Notes: generated by a model from the letters alone, not told the origin. A stretch of DNA of 64,000 bases from Sphingobacteriales bacterium (GCA_027486795.1 JAIXOI010000037.1:82489-146488), one strand, 5' to 3'. Positions 19,214-28,284 are shown, counted from the first letter of the stretch. Numbers and translations are program-made.

Positions 19214-21052
19214 TTATTCTACGGTTACCGATTTGGCCAAATTTCGAGGCTGATCGATATTGCACCCCCTCAGCACCGCAATATGGTATGCCAAAAGCTG
19301 CAAAGGTATAGATGATAATAGGGGTGTAAGCGCCTCTTCCGTGGCCGGAATTTCAATAGTAAACTCGGCGATATTTTTGATTACCTCATCGCCTTCGGTT
19401 ACAATCGCTATCACACGGCCTTTGCGGGCTTTCACTTCCTGTATGTTGCTGATGATTTTGTCGTAAGCGCTCATGTTGGTAGCTAGCACCACCACGGGCA
19501 TTTCCTCATCAATCAATGCTATTGGGCCGTGCTTCATTTCGGCAGCTGGGTAGCCCTCAGCGTGTATGTAGCTTATCTCTTTCAATTTCAAGGCACCTTC
19601 TAAGGCTACCGGAAAATTGTAGCCGCGGCCTAGGTATAGGAAATTGCGCACGTCTTTAAAAGTTTGCGCAATGTGCTTGATTTGCACATCCGATTTCAGC
19701 ACCTGGGCAATCTTTTCAGGTATCAAGCTCAACTCTTGCACCAACTCGCGGTAGCGCGTTTCGGAGATGGAGCCTTTTCGGTGCGCCAATGCCAACGATA
19801 TCAAGCTCAATACCGTTACTTGGGCCGTAAAAGCTTTGGTTGATGCTACACCAATTTCAGGCCCTGCGTGGGTATAAACCCCAGCGTGTGTTAAACGAGG
19901 TATTGATGAACCCACCACATTGCAAATTCCCAAAATAGTAGCGCCTTTAGCCTTTGCAAGCTCCAGCGCGGCTAATGTATCGGCAGTTTCGCCACTTTGC
20001 GAAATAGCGATAACTACATCCTTTTCTGTTATGATCGGGTTGCGATAGCGAAACTCTGAGGCATACTCTACTTCAACGTTTATGCGGGCAAGGTCTTCAA
20101 GCAAATATTCTCCTACTAGGCCCGCAATCCAACTGGTACCGCAAGCCACTATTATTACCCTATCAGCATTTACGAGCTTCTGGAAATAATCTTTAATACC
20201 GCCCAACACTACTTCTCCCTGCTTCACGTTCAAACGGCCGCGCATACTGTCAAGCACGCTATTGGGCTGTTCGTATATCTCCTTAAGCATAAAGTGCTCA
20301 TAGCCGCCCTTCTCTAGCATTTCAATCTGCAGCTCTAACTCTTGTATACTATATGGCTTCTCTTTATTCTGTATGGTCTTTATGTTGAGCTCGCCACTGC
20401 GGCTTAGTACAGCTATCTCTTCATCGTTAAGGTAAACCACATTTTTGGTGTGTTCTACTATCGGCGTAGCATCCGATGCGATAAAGAACTCATCTTTGCC
20501 GATGCCGATAACCAGCGGGCTGCCTTTACGGGCAGCTATAAGCTGGTTGGGGTCGTTTTTATCCATTATTACAATGGCATAAGCCCCTACTACTTGGTTT
20601 AGTGCCAAACGCACCGACTCTAACAAATCTAAATTATCCAGTTGCTGTATATAGTCAATCAAATTTACCAGCACTTCTGTATCGGTTTCACTGGTAAACT
20701 TGTATCCACGCTGGGTCAATCCTTCCTTTAGCGGGGCGTAGTTTTCGATGATACCGTTGTGTATCATCGTTATATTGCCCGACTGCGAAAGGTGTGGGTG
20801 TGCATTGGTGTCGTTTGGCTCGCCGTGGGTTGCCCACCTAGTGTGGCCAATACCAATAGTACCGGTAAGGTCTTCGCCTTCTATAAAAGCTTCCAAATCG
20901 CTTACCTTGCCAGCACGTTTAAAAATATGAAGGCCACCATTAATCAATGCTATACCAGCACTATCATAACCCCTATACTCTAGGCGCTTCAATCCGCTTA
21001 TTAGTATGGGGTGAGCCGGACGATTTCCTATATATCCTACTATGCCACACAT
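19214..21052 (-). CDS. glmS: Glutamine-fructose-6-phosphate aminotransferase
   Basis: It makes glucosamine-6-phosphate, the entry into UDP-GlcNAc, peptidoglycan and LPS. The 612 residues begin MCGIVGYIG, with Cys2 as the glutaminase nucleophile. The N-terminal class II amidotransferase shows GHTRWATHGEPNDTNAHPH. Two SIS domains follow (ACGTSWIAGLVGEYL, SQSGETADTLAAL, and GRGYNFPVALEGALKLKE). The C-terminus ends LAKSVTVE as usual. It is the last gene of a three-gene minus-strand unit, 3 bases after the DUF4270 stop. Confidence 0.96.
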   Translation of the reverse strand: MCGIVGYIGNRPAHPILISGLKRLEYRGYDSAGIALINGGLHIFKRAGKVSDLEAFIEGEDLTGTIGIGHTRWATHGEPNDTNAHPHLSQSGNITMIHNGIIENYAPLKEGLTQRGYKFTSETDTEVLVNLIDYIQQLDNLDLLESVRLALNQVVGAYAIVIMDKNDPNQLIAARKGSPLVIGIGKDEFFIASDATPIVEHTKNVVYLNDEEIAVLSRSGELNIKTIQNKEKPYSIQELELQIEMLEKGGYEHFMLKEIYEQPNSVLDSMRGRLNVKQGEVVLGGIKDYFQKLVNADRVIIVACGTSWIAGLVGEYLLEDLARINVEVEYASEFRYRNPIITEKDVVIAISQSGETADTLAALELAKAKGATILGICNVVGSSIPRLTHAGVYTHAGPEIGVASTKAFTAQVTVLSLISLALAHRKGSISETRYRELVQELSLIPEKIAQVLKSDVQIKHIAQTFKDVRNFLYLGRGYNFPVALEGALKLKEISYIHAEGYPAAEMKHGPIALIDEEMPVVVLATNMSAYDKIISNIQEVKARKGRVIAIVTEGDEVIKNIAEFTIEIPATEEALTPLLSSIPLQLLAYHIAVLRGCNIDQPRNLAKSVTVE

Positions 21053-21055
21053 CGC

Positions 21056-22348
21056 TTATTCTATTTTGGTGTAGGTTAAACGAAGTTTCAATGGAGACTG
21101 ACCATGGGTACTGCCACCTAAAACCACCCGGTTTGCTTGCCGAGCCGTTGGGAAAGGTAGTAGATTTAATCCATATTGCACACCTGAATTCAACACTTTT
21201 TGCAAGTAGCGCGGTATATTTAACTTATACACCGAGTTTACATTACCTTGCCCATCGGTTTCGGTGGTGCGCACACCGCCAGCAAAATTGGTGCTTACGT
21301 ATAAATCGGCTATCAAGTCTTGGGCGCCACCTTCTAGGGTTTCCGTAAAAATAAGCTGAGTTGGCGATGCAAATACTGTTGTATCGCCAATATCAGTAAA
21401 AACCAGCTCAGCTTTATTTATGGCAATATCTTGCCCAAGGTTGCCGATGTAAGGAATGGTCACTTTCACGTTTACACCAGCCATGGGTTGCACGTACAGT
21501 ACGTTGTCGTTGCTGTTGCCATCGGTAGCCGCGGTAAGCACTGGCGTGCCTATATAATCGTGCTTGAAACTGTTTACAGAGCCTGAGTTGCTATTAATTA
21601 AAAAGTCGAAACTCTGCCCATTGTTGTAGTACAGGGTAAGTTTGCTGTTGGCTGTAAACAAATTGAAATAGACCAACCCCTTGCCCGGTGCATTGGTATC
21701 TGGTGCTAAGTAAAGGCCATTGAAAAACGCTTTGAAAGCCGCATCGCTGGCCAAATTGTTTTCGCCAGAGTTGGCCAATATATCGTTGCCCAACACATCA
21801 TTGAGCCTTACACGCAAACCAGGTGCATATTTTACGCTATCGTTTATAGTCAGGCTATCCGTAAAATTGGGCACATAGCCGTTTAGGGTAGCCAATGGGG
21901 TGGCATCGGTAAGAAATGCATCGAACTGGTGATAGCCTGTGTCTTTAAAAAACTGCTCCGTAACACGGTAGATGTTCATGTTTTGCGGCACCGTTAAATC
22001 GCCATAGCCCGTGCCGCTATACAGTAGGGTAAGCACTACCGAGTCCAGGGTTAGGTTGTCGCCAAAATCAATATTGTTTCTATCCGTCGACATTTGGAAG
22101 TAAATACCACCATAGCTTTTGCCAAAAACCGGGTCGTTCATGGCGCCCCAAAGGTTCACGGCCAGCTCATCGGCACGCACAGAGTCGTCTAGCACCACTT
22201 CAGATATTACGGTAAGCGTATCGGTGTAGGTCAAGCCCAACTGGTCATCGGGCAGTAAGCCCTCATCATCCAATGTTGGTTTATTGCAGGCAAACAAAAC
22301 AGAAAGCCCTAAAAAGAGCAGGGTAAGTAGTTTATAGGGGGAGGTCAT
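21056..22348 (-). CDS. DUF4270 family lipoprotein
   Basis: The 430-residue protein has a lipoprotein signal (LGLSVLFAC, Cys21) followed by the DUF4270 fold. Conserved segments are the start DDEGLLPDDQLGLTYTDTLTV, SYGGIYFQMS, and a C-terminal part rich in beta strands ending LPFPTARQANRVVLGG-x-x-HGQSPLKLRLTYTKIE. DUF4270 proteins are Bacteroidota-specific and have no known activity; outer-membrane lipoprotein is the best location guess. It sits between the glgA-like gene and glmS, with gaps of 14 and 3 bases, an order I have seen repeatedly in this phylum. A link to cell-envelope glycan supply is inference. Confidence 0.85.
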   Translation of the reverse strand: MTSPYKLLTLLFLGLSVLFACNKPTLDDEGLLPDDQLGLTYTDTLTVISEVVLDDSVRADELAVNLWGAMNDPVFGKSYGGIYFQMSTDRNNIDFGDNLTLDSVVLTLLYSGTGYGDLTVPQNMNIYRVTEQFFKDTGYHQFDAFLTDATPLATLNGYVPNFTDSLTINDSVKYAPGLRVRLNDVLGNDILANSGENNLASDAAFKAFFNGLYLAPDTNAPGKGLVYFNLFTANSKLTLYYNNGQSFDFLINSNSGSVNSFKHDYIGTPVLTAATDGNSNDNVLYVQPMAGVNVKVTIPYIGNLGQDIAINKAELVFTDIGDTTVFASPTQLIFTETLEGGAQDLIADLYVSTNFAGGVRTTETDGQGNVNSVYKLNIPRYLQKVLNSGVQYGLNLLPFPTARQANRVVLGGSTHGQSPLKLRLTYTKIE

Positions 22349-22362
22349 CCGGCGTAAATAAC

Positions 22363-23160
22363 TTAGTCGTTCAATAACTCTTTATAAAAAGCCTCATAGG
22401 CAACAGGCACTGCATCCTCTTCCTGATAGTCAAGAACTGGCTTGCCATTTTGGTTAAGTACCGCTTGCACCAAAGCCGGCACTACGGCGCTGGCTTTTAT
22501 CACTGCATCGGCAAACGATGCGCCACCAACGCTAAGGCTAGTGTTGTCTCCTTTCTCAAACAGTTCGAAATTTACGCCACCTGCTGCTTTTTTGGCAAAC
22601 TCATTGGGCAGTGCGCCTTCAAAACTATTCTCATAAACGGAGTAAACCACTTTGGTATTTTGGAACACCGGGTCGTTTTTGTAATTATTTTTTAGGTAGT
22701 AAGGTATCAGGCTCGTCATCCAACCATGGCAATGGATAATGTGCGGGGGCCATCCAAACTTGCGAACGGTTTCTATTACTCCCTTACAGAAGAATATCAT
22801 ACGTTCGGTATTATCGGCAAAAAACAACTCCGTCTCGTCGCCGAAAACCGATTTACGCTTAAAAAAATCTTCGTTATCCAAAAAATAAACCTGCATGCGG
22901 GCACCTGGCAACGAAGCTACTTTAATCAAAAGCGGGTAGTCATCATCATCAACCTGTATATTGATGCCCGAAAGCCTTACTACTTCGTGCAAGCGATGCC
23001 TACGCTCGTTGATACTACCAAAGCGGGGCATTAAAACCCTTATTTCTAAACCGTGCTCCTGAATGTATTGCGGGTAGCTACCTATAACTTTAGAAACCTC
23101 AGATTGGATCAGGTAAGGCTCCATTTCCTGCGTTACGATAAGCACTCTCTTTTTTTCCAT
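22363..23160 (-). CDS. Glycogen/starch synthase-like protein, N-terminal half only
   Basis: The 265-residue product matches only the N-terminal Rossmann half of GT5 synthases: KRVLIVTQEMEPYLIQSEVSKVIG, LRVLMPRFGSINERRHRLHEVV (partly degenerate), and PHIIHCHGWMTSLIPYYLK. The ADP-glucose-binding C-terminal half is absent. This short form is standard in Bacteroidota, so it is not a local truncation, but whether it synthesises anything is unclear. Lys15 of the usual KxGGL site is replaced (QSEVSKV). It heads the operon with DUF4270 and glmS, divergent from panC. Confidence 0.8.
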   Translation of the reverse strand: MEKKRVLIVTQEMEPYLIQSEVSKVIGSYPQYIQEHGLEIRVLMPRFGSINERRHRLHEVVRLSGINIQVDDDDYPLLIKVASLPGARMQVYFLDNEDFFKRKSVFGDETELFFADNTERMIFFCKGVIETVRKFGWPPHIIHCHGWMTSLIPYYLKNNYKNDPVFQNTKVVYSVYENSFEGALPNEFAKKAAGGVNFELFEKGDNTSLSVGGASFADAVIKASAVVPALVQAVLNQNGKPVLDYQEEDAVPVAYEAFYKELLND

Positions 23161-23222
23161 GATCCCTAAAAAGTTAGTGATACAAAAACTTTGTTTCAGG
23201 CAAGATGCCTAAATTTGAAGGG

Positions 23223-23230
23223 CAAAGATA
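23223..23230 (-). promoter_or_regulatory. Candidate -7 box of the glgA-like/glmS operon
   Basis: On the minus strand TATCTTTG fits TAnnTTTG and lies 63 bases before the start codon. TTTG words lie upstream but not at a 19-base spacing, so the -33 box is uncertain. Confidence 0.4.
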
Positions 23231-23305
23231 AGAAATTTTAGGCAAATTACTGATATTCAAATCTGTAAAACCTGCCCTCACCTTGTACATTAAAGCATTA
23301 GCCTC

Positions 23306-24157
23306 TTGATTATACTTAAAACCATAGCCGCCACGCAACAGTTCATTGTAGCCGAAAAGCAAACTGGCAAAACCATTGGGTTTGTACCTACTATGGGCGC
23401 CTTGCATGCCGGTCATATATCGCTGGTGCAGCAAGCCAAAAGCGAGACCAGCTTGGTGGTGGTGAGTATATTTGTGAACCCTACCCAATTTAATGACCCA
23501 AAGGACCTCGAGAAATACCCCATAACCATAGAGGCTGATACCGAAAAATTGGTAGCCGCAGGCGTTAATGTGCTTTTCCTTCCATCGGTAGCTGAAATGT
23601 ACCCCGACGAAGCCAGCAAACAAATGCCATACGACCTTGGCTATATTGATACAGTGCTAGAAGCGGCAGCCCGCCCTGGGCACTTTAAAGGGGTGGCGCT
23701 GGTAGTAAAAAAACTACTCGATATTGTTACGCCCAATAAATTATATATGGGCCAAAAAGACTACCAGCAGTTGCAGGTAGTGCGAAAACTAATAGCAGAT
23801 TTCGATTTGGGCATAGAGCTTATATCGTGCCCTATAATAAGAGAGCCTGACGGCTTGGCCATGAGCAGCCGCAACGTGCGCCTTACAGGCGAGCACCGCA
23901 TAGCAGCCACCGAACTGAGCAAGGCCTTATTTAAACTCAAGGAAGATATTGCCAAACAAACCCCACCTTCAGCCAAGGAAAGTGCAAAACAACATCTGAA
24001 CTCGCACCCTTTGATTGATGTTGTGTACCTTGAAATAGTAAACGGGCATACGTTAGTGCCCATAAGCGACGTTAATGAAGCCCCTGACATTGCGGCCTTG
24101 CTGGCTGCTAGGGTTGGTGGGGTGCATTTGTTGGACAATATCATACTAAAACCCTAA
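23306..24157 (+). CDS. panC: Pantothenate synthetase
   Basis: It joins pantoate and beta-alanine using ATP. The 283-residue protein has FVPTMGALHAGHISLV with the HIGH-type nucleotide site, FVNPTQFN, the GxKDYQQ stretch (YMGQKDYQQLQVVRKLI) and the KMSKS-like MSSRNVRL. The start is TTG at 23306. It is followed after 12 bases by panD, so beta-alanine supply and its use are encoded together. The gene is divergent from the glgA-like gene. Confidence 0.95.
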   Translation: MIILKTIAATQQFIVAEKQTGKTIGFVPTMGALHAGHISLVQQAKSETSLVVVSIFVNPTQFNDPKDLEKYPITIEADTEKLVAAGVNVLFLPSVAEMYPDEASKQMPYDLGYIDTVLEAAARPGHFKGVALVVKKLLDIVTPNKLYMGQKDYQQLQVVRKLIADFDLGIELISCPIIREPDGLAMSSRNVRLTGEHRIAATELSKALFKLKEDIAKQTPPSAKESAKQHLNSHPLIDVVYLEIVNGHTLVPISDVNEAPDIAALLAARVGGVHLLDNIILKP

Positions 24158-24169
24158 TTTTGCGGCGTC

Positions 24170-24511
24170 ATGCAAATACAGGTACTAAAATCGAAAATAC
24201 ACCGCGTTCGCGTTACCCAAGCGGAGCTTGACTATGTAGGTAGCATCACCATCGATGAAGATTTGATGGATGCCGCCAACATGATTGAGTTTGAGAAGGT
24301 GCAAATTGTAAACGTAAACAACGGTGAACGTTTCGAGACCTACATCATTAAAGGGGAGCGCGCCAGTGGCGTAATCTGCCTTAATGGCCCTGCGGCCCGT
24401 AGGGTGCAAGTGAACGATATTATCATTATCATTACTTACTGCACCCTTCCATTTGAGGAAGCCAAAAAGCATAAGCCCGTTACCATCTTCCCCGTAGATA
24501 ATCGCATCTAA
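24170..24511 (+). CDS. panD: Aspartate 1-decarboxylase
   Basis: It makes beta-alanine from aspartate for pantothenate. The 113-residue proenzyme is processed at Gly24-Ser25 in [12 protein letters not shown], giving the pyruvoyl cofactor. Lys9, Tyr22 and Arg54-region residues ([18 protein letters not shown]) fit the family. It is cotranscribed with panC (12-base gap) and lies 14 bases before the flippase-like gene. Confidence 0.96.
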   Translation: MQIQVLKSKIHRVRVTQAELDYVGSITIDEDLMDAANMIEFEKVQIVNVNNGERFETYIIKGERASGVICLNGPAARRVQVNDIIIIITYCTLPFEEAKKHKPVTIFPVDNRI

Positions 24512-24525
24512 CCTATCCCTTCGTT

Positions 24526-25566
24526 TTGAAAGATAAAATCATCCAAGGCTTAAAGTTTCTCGTTTTCCTCGGCCTTGGGGTATTTTTGATTTGGTGGGTA
24601 CTGAAAGATTTTACCGAAGAGCAGCGCAACGAAGTATTGGCTGCTATGAAAAGGGCCAATTTTGTATGGTTGGGCATATCAATGGCGCTGGGTGCAATTG
24701 CACAATTTAGCAGAACTATTCGTTGGCAGATATTGATAAAGCCACTAGGTTACAGGCCCGGGTTTGTAAACATGCTATTGGCCGTTATGGTAAGCTATGG
24801 CGCCAATATGCTTTTCCCGCGCTTGGGCGAAGTAAGCCGTTGCGCTATTGTAAACAAGTATGAGAAAGTGCCTGTGCAGCACCTGCTGGGCACCGTAATT
24901 ACCGAACGGATACTGGACCTAGTAGCCCTGGCCTTTATCCTTTTTTTAGGTTTCGTTATCGAGTTTGAAAAAATTACGCTGTACTTCAACAATGAACTTG
25001 CCGGCGCCTTTAGGGAAAAAGTACAGAATATGTTGCCTACCGGCTTTGGCATTATTATAGCAGTGTTAGGTGTTGCTACTGCCATAGCTGCATTTGTGCT
25101 ACTACGCCGCACCATATTGAAACTGCGCTTTTACCATAAAGTACGCGATGCTGCTATGGGATTGTTAGATGGCATCAAATCCATCCGCAACGTAGATAAG
25201 CCATTCACCCTAGTGTTCCATTCGGTGTTTATTTGGATGTGCTACTATGCCATGCTACACGTTTGCATATTTAGCCTGCCCGAAACCAGTGCTTTGAGTG
25301 TGGGTGCCGTAATTACGGCATTTGTAGCCGGGGCATTGGCCATGATTATCACCCCAGGGGGCATTGGCTCCTACCCTGCTTTTGTAATGGCCGCATTGGC
25401 GCTTTATGGCATTGAGCCAACCATTGGCACCGCCTTTGGCTGGTTGGCGTGGAGCTCGCAGCAAGTATCTATTGTACTAGGCGCAGTGTTTGCTCTTGTT
25501 TTACTACCCATCATTAACCGCAATAGCGGCACTAAGCATGCCCAACCAGAAGTTCATACAAGCTAA
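24526..25566 (+). CDS. Lysylphosphatidylglycerol synthase TM-region / flippase-like protein
   Basis: The 346-residue polytopic protein belongs to the UPF0104/LPG-synthase transmembrane family: about eight hydrophobic segments, RTIRWQILIKPLGYRPGF at about 65, MLFPRLGEVSRCAIVNKYEKVP at about 97-118, and ITPGGIGSYPAFVMAALALYGI near the C-terminus. It lacks the soluble aminoacyl-transferase domain of MprF, so it is unlikely to make lysyl-lipid. Substrate unknown. It overlaps the next gene by 29 bases. The start is TTG at 24526. Confidence 0.85.
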   Translation: MKDKIIQGLKFLVFLGLGVFLIWWVLKDFTEEQRNEVLAAMKRANFVWLGISMALGAIAQFSRTIRWQILIKPLGYRPGFVNMLLAVMVSYGANMLFPRLGEVSRCAIVNKYEKVPVQHLLGTVITERILDLVALAFILFLGFVIEFEKITLYFNNELAGAFREKVQNMLPTGFGIIIAVLGVATAIAAFVLLRRTILKLRFYHKVRDAAMGLLDGIKSIRNVDKPFTLVFHSVFIWMCYYAMLHVCIFSLPETSALSVGAVITAFVAGALAMIITPGGIGSYPAFVMAALALYGIEPTIGTAFGWLAWSSQQVSIVLGAVFALVLLPIINRNSGTKHAQPEVHTS

Positions 25567-26020
25567 ATTACTGTCGCTGGATGCCCTTCAGCACAAGGCT
25601 GCCCTTTGGCGGTTTAAAGGCAAGCGTGTAGTGTTTACCAATGGTTGTTTCGACCTATTGCACCGCGGGCACCTATACTCGTTGAGCGAGGCCAAAGCCT
25701 TGGGCGATGTGTTGGTTGTGGGTTTAAACACCGATGCCAGCGTGAAGCGCTTAAAAGGCCCTACTCGCCCGATACAAGACGAAACCACCCGTGCCGAAAT
25801 ACTGGCCAACTTAATATTAGTGGATGCCGTGGTATTGTTTGATGAAGATACCCCGCTGGAACTGATAAAAACCCTCACCCCTGATTTACTGGTAAAAGGC
25901 GGCGACTACCAACCCGAAACCATAGTTGGCTACCAGTGGGTAACCCAGCACGGCGGCCAGGTAGCAATTATACCGCTACTTGATGGGCATAGCACTACGG
26001 GGACGGTGGGGCGGATGTAA
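25538..26020 (+). CDS. Heptose-1-phosphate adenylyltransferase-like (RfaE2 domain)
   Basis: The 160-residue cytidylyltransferase-fold protein corresponds to the C-terminal half of HldE. It shows FTNGCFDLLHRGHLYSL with the HxGH nucleotide motif, VVGLNTDASVKRLKGPTRP, and the C-terminal GHSTTG motif. It probably makes ADP-heptose for LPS core, although the separate kinase half (RfaE1) is not in the window. The ATG at 25538 inside the upstream gene is chosen, because residues before MPNQKFIQAKLL are not conserved and read in the shadow of the flippase gene. Confidence 0.85.
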   Translation: MPNQKFIQAKLLSLDALQHKAALWRFKGKRVVFTNGCFDLLHRGHLYSLSEAKALGDVLVVGLNTDASVKRLKGPTRPIQDETTRAEILANLILVDAVVLFDEDTPLELIKTLTPDLLVKGGDYQPETIVGYQWVTQHGGQVAIIPLLDGHSTTGTVGRM

Positions 26021-26211
26021 GCGATACACCGTCATCGCGAAAAAACAGCCTGCTAACTTTGCGCGAGTATACATTATAAAGCAATCAATATCACTGCCTT
26101 AGCATTAATCCCCACCAATCACAAAAACATTTATCCATCCCATCTATAGGCACATACTCATGCAATTGCGTAATTTGTGCTAAAATTAATAGGATTCGGG
26201 ATAGTGTTTTT

Positions 26212-26246
26212 CTGTCTCTTATCTCACATTTGTCATCTCATATCTA
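26212..26246. repeat. Degenerate heptamer array before the exonuclease gene
   Basis: Five consecutive 7-base units share an A-T-C-T-C core: CTGTCTC, TTATCTC, ACATTTG, TCATCTC, ATATCTA. The array ends three bases before the GTG start of the next gene. Confidence 0.5.
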
Positions 26247-26249
26247 ATA

Positions 26250-27617
26250 GTGTTCGCTATCATCGACATAGAAACCACGGGCGGCAACAGCCGCAACGAC
26301 CGGATAACGGAGATAGCCATTTTTGTGCACGACGGTGAAAAGGTGGTGGCCGAGTACGATACGCTCATCAACCCTGAGTGCAAAATACCCTACTACATTT
26401 CAGAGCTAACGGGCATATACGACCACATGGTGGCCAATGCGCCCAAGTTTTACCAAGTAGCCAAAAAGATTGTAGAGATAACCGAAGGCTGCACTTTTGT
26501 GGCCCACAATGCCAAATTCGATTACAATTTTATACGCAACGAGTTTAAGAGTCTTGGGTTTGACTACACCAAGACTACCTTATGCACCGTGCAGCTCAGC
26601 CGCAAACTATTGCCCGGCCATGCCTCGTATAGCTTGGGCAAACTAACCAAAGACCTAGGCATAGACCTACACATGCGCCACCGCGCCGGTGGCGATGCCG
26701 CTGCAACTGTAAAGCTATTTGAACTACTATTGCAAAAAGACGGCAATGGCTTCAGAAAACTGCGCAGCAAAGCCACACCCGGCATAGCTAGGGAATGGGA
26801 GCAGCATCACCTGCGGCCGATAGTTGAGGCCCTGCCCGAAAAAACGGGTGTATACTACTTTTATAATGATGCCGGCGAATTGGTATATGTAGGCAAAAGT
26901 CTGAACATACGCAGCCGAGTGACCACGCACATGGCTAACTACACCACCCAAAAATCGGTGAATATGCGCAATGCCGTGGCCAGCATTAAATATGAACTTA
27001 CCGGCAGCGAACTGGTGGCGTTACTCATGGAGAGTGCCGAGATAAAACGCCACCAACCCATATACAACCAAGCGCAACGCCGCGCCAGCTATGAGTTTGG
27101 CTTACTGGCCAGCATAGAGCTGGATGGCTACATACGCCTGCGCGTGGACAGAGTGACGAAACAAACACCCTTGACCACTTTTACTACCCGAGACGAGAGC
27201 AAGGTATTTGTTGAACGATTGATAGAGGAATTTAGCCTTTGCCCCAAGCTTACAGCGCTGGAATTTGGCGGGGGGCCGTGCTTTAACCATAGCATACACA
27301 AGTGCTTTGGCGCCTGTGTGGGTCTTGAAAGCCCCGAAGTGTACAATAAGCGCGTGGAAGATGCCCTGCGCATAGTGCGCTACGACCATGAAGATTTTTT
27401 GGTAATTGACCAAGGCCGCTACACCGACGAACGCTCGGTAGTGTTTATTGAGGGCGGTCGTTATATGGGCTTCGGTTTTGTGCCTGAAACGCAGGTAAAA
27501 AAGGGTATCGAACACCTAAAAAGCTGCATCAGTCCGCAGCAAAACAACCGAAACGTGCAAAGCATCATCAAAGGCTACCTAGAACGCAACGCAGTACAGA
27601 AGTTGATTCCACTGTAG
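26250..27617 (+). CDS. DEDDh exonuclease fused to GIY-YIG (UvrC-like) nuclease
   Basis: The 455-residue protein joins a DnaQ-type 3'-5' exonuclease to a UvrC N-terminal-like nuclease. The exonuclease part (1-165) shows IDIETTG (Asp and Glu), AHNAKFDYNF (second Asp) and HRAGGDAAAT (catalytic His and last Asp). The nuclease part starts at about 195 with EKTGVYYFYN, then LVYVGKSLNIRSRV and a downstream Glu in LLMESAEIKRHQP. A cysteine-containing UvrC-like region (HKCFGACVG) follows. Such fusions are known in Bacteroidota and Actinobacteria and are thought to act in repair. The start is GTG, with VFAIIDIETTG immediately at the domain start. Confidence 0.88.
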   Translation: MFAIIDIETTGGNSRNDRITEIAIFVHDGEKVVAEYDTLINPECKIPYYISELTGIYDHMVANAPKFYQVAKKIVEITEGCTFVAHNAKFDYNFIRNEFKSLGFDYTKTTLCTVQLSRKLLPGHASYSLGKLTKDLGIDLHMRHRAGGDAAATVKLFELLLQKDGNGFRKLRSKATPGIAREWEQHHLRPIVEALPEKTGVYYFYNDAGELVYVGKSLNIRSRVTTHMANYTTQKSVNMRNAVASIKYELTGSELVALLMESAEIKRHQPIYNQAQRRASYEFGLLASIELDGYIRLRVDRVTKQTPLTTFTTRDESKVFVERLIEEFSLCPKLTALEFGGGPCFNHSIHKCFGACVGLESPEVYNKRVEDALRIVRYDHEDFLVIDQGRYTDERSVVFIEGGRYMGFGFVPETQVKKGIEHLKSCISPQQNNRNVQSIIKGYLERNAVQKLIPL

Positions 27618-27660
27618 TTTGGTTGATTAGTGTATTGGTTATTGGTTGATTGGTAAATGG
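27618..27660. repeat. Octamer-type tandem words after the exonuclease gene
   Basis: TTGGTTGA, TTAGTGTA, TTGGTTAT, TGGTTGAT and TGGTAAAT follow in 8-base steps, with a local 7-base step between two ATTGGTT copies. It lies directly after the stop codon. Confidence 0.45.
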
Positions 27661-27670
27661 CTGTATGTAA

Positions 27671-27727
27671 GCCCCTCTCCCGGAGTCTATCTTGAACTTG
27701 TCGAAAGAGGAGAGGCTGGGTGAGGGC
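27671..27727. repeat. Composite palindromic intergenic repeat
   Basis: CCTCTCC at 27674-27680 pairs with GGAGAGG at 27709-27715, followed by CTGGGTGAGGGC, a phrase common in Bacteroidota intergenic DNA. Between the arms lies a second palindromic phrase, CTTGAACTTGTCGAAAG, also known as a dispersed repeat. One repeat seems nested in the other. Confidence 0.55.
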
Positions 27728-27803
27728 TATTTCAGCTAAGCAATGATTTCGAAATTAAAGTTGAAACCATAAAGAGCGCAATAACCAATATCTTTACAAA
27801 ACC

Positions 27804-28115
27804 ATGTCAGCACCAAAGCCACATAACCGAAACGGTATTTATTCCAGTATCATCTTCTTTGTAAGTTTTGGTTGCTATATAACGGCTATTTGGCTGGCCG
27901 CCAATAATGCTGGCACACCCGCTAGCTTTGAATCGGCGTTTAAATGGATTGATAACCTCAGCGTCATTCCTTTTGGTGTAGGCACTTACCTTGGCATACG
28001 CGCACTATATCAACAAGGCACTAACCCTATGTTCCCGTTTATGGGTTTTGCCCTCAACGGCATTATGGTTTTCAAGGTGGTGTATGGTTGGCTGGGCTGG
28101 GCGTTTGCGTGGTAA
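27804..28115 (+). CDS. Small three-pass membrane protein, unrecognised
   Basis: The 103-residue product has three hydrophobic segments (about 12-30, 49-68, 76-100) and a polar N-terminus (MSAPKPHNRNG). I do not recognise it. TATCTTTA eight bases before the ATG resembles a -7 box and would give a nearly leaderless mRNA. It converges with the 55-residue gene at 28117, one base away. It ends AFAW. Probably real on hydrophobicity, length and spacing. Confidence 0.65.
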   Translation: MSAPKPHNRNGIYSSIIFFVSFGCYITAIWLAANNAGTPASFESAFKWIDNLSVIPFGVGTYLGIRALYQQGTNPMFPFMGFALNGIMVFKVVYGWLGWAFAW

Positions 28116-28116
28116 G

Positions 28117-28284
28117 TTACTTCTCTGGCTCAATATCCCGGGCATTAACCACCACTATTTTTCCATCGATACCCAAAACCAATTTGCCATTGGTCTTTTT
28201 CTTTTCTTCTACCAAATCGAGATAAGACTGCTTTACTCCAGCTATTATCTTGTCCTGTAGCTCTTTAGCTTTATTTTTGTCCAT
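28117..28284 (-). CDS. 55-residue partner of the zeta-like ATPase
   Basis: Translating the minus strand from the ATG at 28284 gives a 55-residue charged protein: an amphipathic helix (MDKNKAKELQDKIIAGVKQS), a lysine-rich turn (EEKKKTNG), then a small beta unit (KLVLGIDGKIVVVNARDI). The ATG lies inside the last codons of the zeta-like gene, a 14-base overlap in another frame, so translation is probably coupled. Small proteins with a helix followed by an xxxDGKVVxxxAxxI end often accompany COG4185 ATPases, so an antitoxin-like or regulatory role is a reasonable inference. It is too short for most gene finders. Confidence 0.7.
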   Translation of the reverse strand: MDKNKAKELQDKIIAGVKQSYLDLVEEKKKTNGKLVLGIDGKIVVVNARDIEPEK

